Below, piece after piece: positions 59,120 to 64,000 of a stretch of DNA of 64,000 nucleotides. A program made the translations under genes and the position numbers. Where the stretch lies: NCBI GenBank assembly GCA_016490735.1, contig JAEMWC010000047.1:1789001-1853000 (forward strand). Reading direction: 5' to 3'. How positions within the stretch are numbered: position 1 is the stretch's first letter; each line of letters opens with the position of its first letter. A model generated the notes under the pieces. That model was not told where the DNA came from and searched no databases. It saw only the letters and a list, made by a program, of their open reading frames with translations. Origin of the DNA: Pachyseris speciosa (Eukaryota > Cnidaria > Anthozoa > Scleractinia > Pachyseridae).

Positions 59120-59735
59120 AAGGAGATATTGTCTTCCAAAAACTGCAAAATTCCTGGGTGGCAAAAGCACTAATGAGCTCATACATTCTTTGCAAAATTT
59201 TGAGTTTTTAAACCCGCGTTGCACAAAAAGTATTCAATACATGAGGCTCATATTCACTGGCAGAGTTATTCATACCACGACCTTTCAATATTCAGAACTG
59301 ATTTATTTGTAGCTCCATCAGAAACTGAATTGTTCATGCTAATGAGGCAAATATTGTAAACAAGGATTCCCCAATATATTGCATTGTTTTGCTATTGTTA
59401 TCAGCTATTGTTTCAGCCCCGCACTCCCCTGTTACAATCAAAGCCGCCACCAACTTTTCAAACAGTGAATAATGATGAGGGGTTATGTAATATATTCCCC
59501 TGAAAAGAACAAAGGAAACCGAGCCAACTGACAAATAAGCAATGCTTCATCACTTCTTTCACAGTGCCACTTTTAATAGCATTTTGTATTCGGCAGGAGT
59601 CTTGTTTAGCACTTGAATGCCATGCCATCTCCTTTCTCAGCTCAGTTTGCGGTAAACTGAGGTTTAAGCTTGCCCCAAATACCCCATTAATACGTTAATA
59701 TCGGACCTCGATTAATGGTTCATTGGCTCAATAAG
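59120..59735. other. no gene seen
   Basis: Short A+T-rich spacer between the SINE pair and a MITE. It may carry more old element sequence near 59690 (ATCGGACCTCGATTAATGGT). Confidence 0.4.
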
Positions 59736-59926
59736 TACCGTCGAACCTCGATTATCCAGATTTCTTGATTATCCGGACTTGTGTTCTTTGTTCACGCTCC
59801 ACTTGTTCAGTCATTCATAGTTAGTTTTGGCTTATTAATATTCATATTTTCGATTATCCGGATTCTCGATTATCCGGACTGTTCAGCTCAGTCCCCACGA
59901 GTCCGGATAATAGAGGTTCGACTGTA
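59736..59926. mobile_element. pogo/Tigger-like MITE upstream of the 7TM gene
   Basis: TA-CCGTCGAACCTCGATTATC at the left and GATAATAGAGGTTCGACTG-TA at the right, with repeated CGATTATCCGGA inside. TA target sites. It ends 74 bp before the 7TM start codon. Confidence 0.85.
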
Positions 59927-59999
59927 GTTGTCTTATGTAAATCGCGCGGATACACAACTCAAGAACACTACTGCATTTCATGCGACCTTTAGTTTCACC

Positions 60000-60845
60000 A
60001 TGGCGGTCGCTTTGTTACTTTTGATAGTAGTTCTCGATTTAGCAGGTGCTTTTTTTGGCGTACGGATGTTGCTAAGCTGCTTTCAAGACAAGGAAAAGTT
60101 CCCTTTTCTTCAGAACTACAGACTCCTATTCGTTTGCCAGTTTGGTTATCAAGTCACTATTCTTACCACAAATACGATAGACGCATGGAACGAATTCTGT
60201 CTTAATCACCAAGAAACAAGTTGCAGTGCTCTCAGCATTCTGGCAATGTCCGCCATCTTTTTGTTCATTTGCAATGCCATAGCGATGATCATTATTCACT
60301 TTTACCCCGGTGTGCCGGACTTGGAGCGAAATCTTTTAATTCCTTCGAGACTTCCTCTGGTGACGACCACAGCCATCATCGTGGGTTTTGCTTTCTCTGT
60401 CGTATTATCATCGTTCAGCTGTTTCTGCTCGGACTGTGTATCGCATGCGGCTTTCTTGGTCTTTGTCTGGCTTTTCTTCACTGTCGTTGTCGTGTTTGTG
60501 GGCTGGAAAGCTTACAAACATATTTCACACCAAGAACAACTCAGTTGTGAAGCGTCGCCAAAACAATCACAGCTACCGATTTGCTGTGACAAGAAACGTG
60601 TTTTCAACTTACTGTGTTTTACAGCCATGACAATGTTGATGTGCGCCTACCTTTACCAAAGCATCGAAAAAAGTGAATGGTTAAACGAGAAGGCAATTTA
60701 TCTCCTGGCAATAAACTTTATCGTGGGAGTAATTTTCCCTTTATCTTTAAAGGATGTCATCGACTCCAACCTCCCTCACGAGGACCGAAATTCTGAGCGA
60801 ATTTTCACCTTTGATTCTCACACAGTCACATGTATATGTATATAG
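60000..60845 (+). CDS. intronless seven-transmembrane protein, orphan
   Basis: Single exon of 281 residues, starting at the first ATG, in good context (CACCATGG). The frame is open further upstream but lacks an ATG there. Seven hydrophobic segments: about 2-25, 41-60, 76-100, 119-140, 150-170, 200-221 and 232-251. A charged loop lies between TM5 and TM6 and a hydrophilic C-tail of about 30 residues follows. Topology fits a G-protein-coupled receptor, but rhodopsin-family marks are missing: there is no DRY after TM3 (HFYPG instead) and no NPxxY in TM7 (NFIVGVIFPLSL). Cysteines cluster in the TM4-TM5 loop (SCFCSDC). It could be a lineage-specific GPCR or another 7TM family; ligand and role are unknown. 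Confidence 0.75.
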   Translation: MAVALLLLIVVLDLAGAFFGVRMLLSCFQDKEKFPFLQNYRLLFVCQFGYQVTILTTNTIDAWNEFCLNHQETSCSALSILAMSAIFLFICNAIAMIIIHFYPGVPDLERNLLIPSRLPLVTTTAIIVGFAFSVVLSSFSCFCSDCVSHAAFLVFVWLFFTVVVVFVGWKAYKHISHQEQLSCEASPKQSQLPICCDKKRVFNLLCFTAMTMLMCAYLYQSIEKSEWLNEKAIYLLAINFIVGVIFPLSLKDVIDSNLPHEDRNSERIFTFDSHTVTCICI

Positions 60846-61033
60846 TTTGTGTAATGTTCATTTTAATTTTTAGATGTTTGTGATTTTATTTGCACGACCC
60901 CACAAGCTGTTAAGCTTTAATTTTTTATCGTGCTAAAATTCTGTCTGTCTGTCTGTCACTGGACTAAGGTCTGTCGGATTAGGCTCGTAAAATTGAGTGT
61001 GATGCTTTCGGGCGGCTCCAATGCAACCTTAGT
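60846..61033. other. 3' flank of the 7TM gene
   Basis: Contains a CTGTCTGTCTGTCTGTC run (about 60942-60958). No canonical AATAAA is seen before the foldback. Confidence 0.4.
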
Positions 61034-61540
61034 ATAGACCTTATCATGGTAACGTTTTGGAAGCCATCTTGGCGGAGGCAAACATAACGGAAATTTAATA
61101 CAGTGTTCGTATGCGTTGTAAAAAAAATGCGTGAGGCGCTTGTTTCTCAGCAAAAAGTTATATTGCTAATTAATGGTACTGGGAAAAGGGTTCCACTGAC
61201 AAAATTTGAGGGATTTAGCCATACCAGAAAACGTTCTATGATTTTTTTAATTTTCAAAACATTCGTTTGGAATTTTTTTTCCCGGGAATTTTTCAGCCCG
61301 CAGCAAAGAATTACAGACGAATGTATGGAAAAATTCAAAAAGCCCGTGAACGTTTTCTGGCAGAGCTAACTCCCTCAAATTCTGTCGGTGGAACCCTTTG
61401 CCTAGTACCATTAATTAGCAATATAACTTTTTGCGCGCTTCACGCATTTTTTTTTTTACAACGCATAAGAATACTGTATTAAATTTCCGTTTTGTTTGCC
61501 TACCCGCCAAGATGGCTTCCAAAACTGCTATAAGGTCTAT
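61034..61540. mobile_element. about 507-bp foldback element (ATAGACCTTA ends)
   Basis: ATAGACCTTAT and TTTTGGAAGCCATCTTGGCG at the left are mirrored by CAAGATGGCTTCCAAAACTG CTATAAGGTCTAT at the right. Arms are about 230 bp with mismatches and meet near 61290-61315. The ORFs within are repeat by-products. Confidence 0.85.
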
Positions 61541-61780
61541 TTCGCTCAAAACTATGCTGGGCTGGAGGTGTTATGCTTCTAATTATGCCGGACTAACTTG
61601 GCACTTTTCCTTTTCGTACCAGACGCGTATCCGACGCTTCCGTCCGTACTTATTATTTAAATAATCCTACACAGTCTTTTCGTGTTACTTTTAAAAGAAA
61701 AGAACTATGTTAGACACAAGTAATAATTATTCAGTGAAACATTCAACTGACGAGCGAAAGTTGTTAAACACTAACAGCAT

Positions 61781-62570
61781 TAAAGTGCATTTGAAGCGAA
61801 ATTTTTCATTAGCTTGTTCGAAAGAGCTTTCAAAATGATGAAGAACGGCGTTTATTTTATTGTGATAGCACTCTTGGTTGCTGAGTTATTCAAGGTTTTT
61901 CATTTATGCAAATTACAGGACTTGTGACGTCACAAGGTGGACACAAAATGAAGTAAAATCACAAAATATGGAATATCTGTGCAAATACTGAGTCTACAGG
62001 GTTGAAATTTTGCAGGGTTGATGTCCTGCCAGAACTAGAACTACATATTGTGATAGTGGTGATGATATCACCATAGCAACATACTCGTTACCAGATCTCT
62101 ACCTTTCCAAAGGATAAAATCAGAGTTTCCCTCCCCAAGATGTGCTGTTTACTCTTGACGTTCATTCAGTGGGTGCGAGCAAATGTGGACATTACACAGC
62201 AGAAGTATAAGAAAGTGTGTTAGACTCTGGAGCAATAAATAAGGCATTTCTCATTTGGGAAGGTAGAGGTCTGGTAACAAGTATGTTGCTAACCACTATC
62301 ATAATGTGTAGTTCTGGCAGCACATCAACCCTGCAAAATTTCAACCCTGTAGACTTAGTATTTGCACAGATATTCCATATTTTGTTATTTTACTTCGATC
62401 ATTTTGTGTCCACCTTGTGACGTCACAAGTCCTCTAATTTACATAAATGAAAAACCTTGAATAACTCAGCAACCAAGAGTGCTATCACAATAAAATAAAC
62501 GCCGTTCTTCATCATTTTGCAAACTCTTTCGAACAAGCTAGTGAAAAATTTCGCTTCACATGCACTTTAA
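61781..62570. mobile_element. 790-bp foldback with TTAA ends
   Basis: TTAAAGTGCATTTGAAGCGA at the left and TCGCTTCACATGCACTTTAA at the right. Arms of about 300 bp match throughout (TGTGACGTCACAAGGTGGAC; GCAACCAAGAGTGCTATCAC). The spacer is about 62120-62240. No transposase. Confidence 0.9.
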
Positions 62571-62725
62571 AAAGTTACAAACTCTAAGGTACCAGTTCCG
62601 AAAATATCTGCATTTTTATCGACTTTGTGCATTCTAGTTCCCAGAAAAATGAGCATACAGATATAACAGAATTAGCTGCAAAATATGAGGGTCGACATTA
62701 TGCTCGATGCTCCAGATACCAGTAT

Positions 62726-62850
62726 ACCGTTAACTTCCGCTTATAAGCCCTGGGCTTATACAATTTCGTAAGGGGTGTTACAAGGGCCTATATAAACGGA
62801 GGGGCTTACATCCGGGAGGGCTTATAACCGGAATAAAAAAACGTTTCGAA
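62726..62850. mobile_element. Tigger-like MITE remnant rich in GGCTTATA
   Basis: CCGTTAACTTCCGCTTATAA, GGGCTTATACAATT, GGAGGGGCTTACATCCGGGA, GGGCTTATAACCGG: repeated 'cttataa' units as in decayed pogo/Tigger MITEs. Confidence 0.45.
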
Positions 62851-63600
62851 ACGAGCTACAGTAGTGTTGATGGCTGCGTCCCCCAAAACCATATAAAGTC
62901 TTCAAAATATTTTTTTCAGATTTGTGAAAACTGTAAAATCCGTTCGTGCACCTACCAGTTGGAAATAGGTGAGGTGAAAATCACTTTGTTTGCCCATTTT
63001 TACGAATATCACAGAAATCGTAAAAAAAGAGTTAATATTGTTTTTGGGGACGCAGTCTCAAAATTAGAAACGTTTGTCTGGATTTTGAACTATGTTTAAG
63101 TTCATAACTTGGTTTCTGTTCAACCTAAAAGCATCAAACTTGGACAAATTAAATGGCCAACCTCAGCGTTTACCTTTCATATCCGTTTGTGGTCATATCG
63201 CGCTAAATATTCGTCTTGCATGCGCAACAGATATCCTGCGATGTAGGTAATTTTGTTTCGCGGAGAAAATGGCGGCTTTTCTAGTTTTTTTTTCTTTGCA
63301 ATAAACGTAGAAAATTGTGCTTCAGTTGTCATTGATGTCTTGAATAATAAAACTACGGTAGTATCCTTCTCAATCTTGCGGAAAATCCTCTGATTTTTAG
63401 CCAACTCGGCCTAGGGCCTCGTCGGCCAAGTATCAGGTGATATTCCAAGCAGTTGATTGATTGGTGTACCCAATATTCGTATGTCGCAGAGAAAAGTGCT
63501 GAACGTTTTATTTTTCGAGCGGAAAAATGCTGAACGTTTCATTAGCAATTCTGCAAAGAGCGGGTTTCAGTCGAGGGTCGTAAAACCATGAGCGTTGACT
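62851..63600. other. no gene seen
   Basis: A+T-rich sequence without a supportable exon or inverted repeat. Confidence 0.35.
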
Positions 63601-63990
63601 ATTTGCACGAAAGAACCGGTCGGAATGGAACGCTCGCGATGGTACAGACTTTTCGTTTCAAAGCGGTTTGGTTAGTCCGAGAGCCTTAACAATTTGCACA
63701 AAAAACCGGTCGGAATGGAACGCTCCCTACTCTACTGGCTTATCCCGTCAATGCGACCGAAAAGCACGCGAAGGCGAACCGGGGTGGGCATGGTGTGACA
63801 AGTGGAACAGAAATTTTCCGGTCATTTCGGTTGGAATGGAAAAAGCCGGAATACGTCGTAGGGTTTTCCATCTTTTCCGGAAACTTTCCGGTGGAATGAT
63901 CTGTATCATTTGAATTCCCATCCGGAATTTTCGGTTTTTGTTGACAAATGGTAAACGACCCACCACTAAAGCAGTTTATACTCTGGCCAA
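63600..63990. repeat. dispersed repeat with duplicated AACCGGTCGGAATGGAACGC
   Basis: AACCGGTCGGAATGGAACGC TC occurs at 63614-63635 and again at 63704-63725, followed by many TTCCGG/CCGGAA words (63810-63930). It probably belongs to a MITE family. It ends close to the TCTGGCCAATCACAACAG repeat shared with 15545-15790. Confidence 0.55.
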
Positions 63991-64000
63991 TCACAACAGA

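Noticed and set aside
59928..59999. A longer N-terminus for the 7TM protein
   Set aside because: The upstream frame has no ATG, and its start falls at the edge of the MITE. The ATG at 60000 has a good context and begins directly with TM1.

Overview
The window looks like nuclear DNA of an anthozoan cnidarian (stony coral, sea anemone or relative). It is A+T-rich. The genes have short exons with GT-AG introns and sit in long non-coding stretches full of small inverted-repeat DNA elements, tRNA-derived SINE pieces and retroelement fragments. The assignment is inference: a PAN/apple-EGF-galactose-lectin gene architecture, a one-intron RGM gene and Penelope-like/CR1-like retroelement debris fit Anthozoa. 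No species is claimed.

Layout. 0-3.6 kb: microsatellite, a doubtful broken coding fragment, a GC-rich hairpin element and SINE debris. 3.6-6.3 kb (+): a complete three-exon secreted, probably GPI-anchored DOMON-domain protein. 9.1-12.8 kb (+): a decayed secreted PAN/apple-EGF-SUEL lectin gene with frameshifts, a nonsense codon and a 410-bp foldback element inside its lectin exon. 13-23.8 kb: no gene seen; inverted repeats and a LINE fragment. 23.8-25.6 kb (-): a complete two-exon repulsive guidance molecule (RGM). 25.6-36.3 kb: no gene seen, a few repeats. 36.4-42.9 kb (-): at least six exons of an unrecognised coiled-coil protein with a very long charged tail. 43.0-54.7 kb (+): a complete 14-exon lysosomal GH27 glycosidase, alpha-N-acetylgalactosaminidase type, divergent from the coiled-coil gene across 154 bp. 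Its introns hold many MITEs and a 650-bp tetranucleotide array. 54.7-59.9 kb: MITEs, a Penelope-like fragment and two SINEs in inverted orientation. 60.0-60.8 kb (+): an intronless seven-transmembrane protein. 61-64 kb: two large foldback elements and other repeats.

The genes do not form a pathway. RGM would act at the cell surface as a BMP co-receptor, the glycosidase in lysosomes, and the DOMON and 7TM proteins in the secretory pathway or membrane. The clearest unusual signals are element insertions: the in-exon foldback with a TA duplication whose removal restores the lectin frame, chains of TTAA-bounded MITEs, and a seven-arm repeat array in one glycosidase intron. Splice phases were checked by hand for every exon of the DOMON, RGM, coiled-coil and glycosidase genes and agree throughout.
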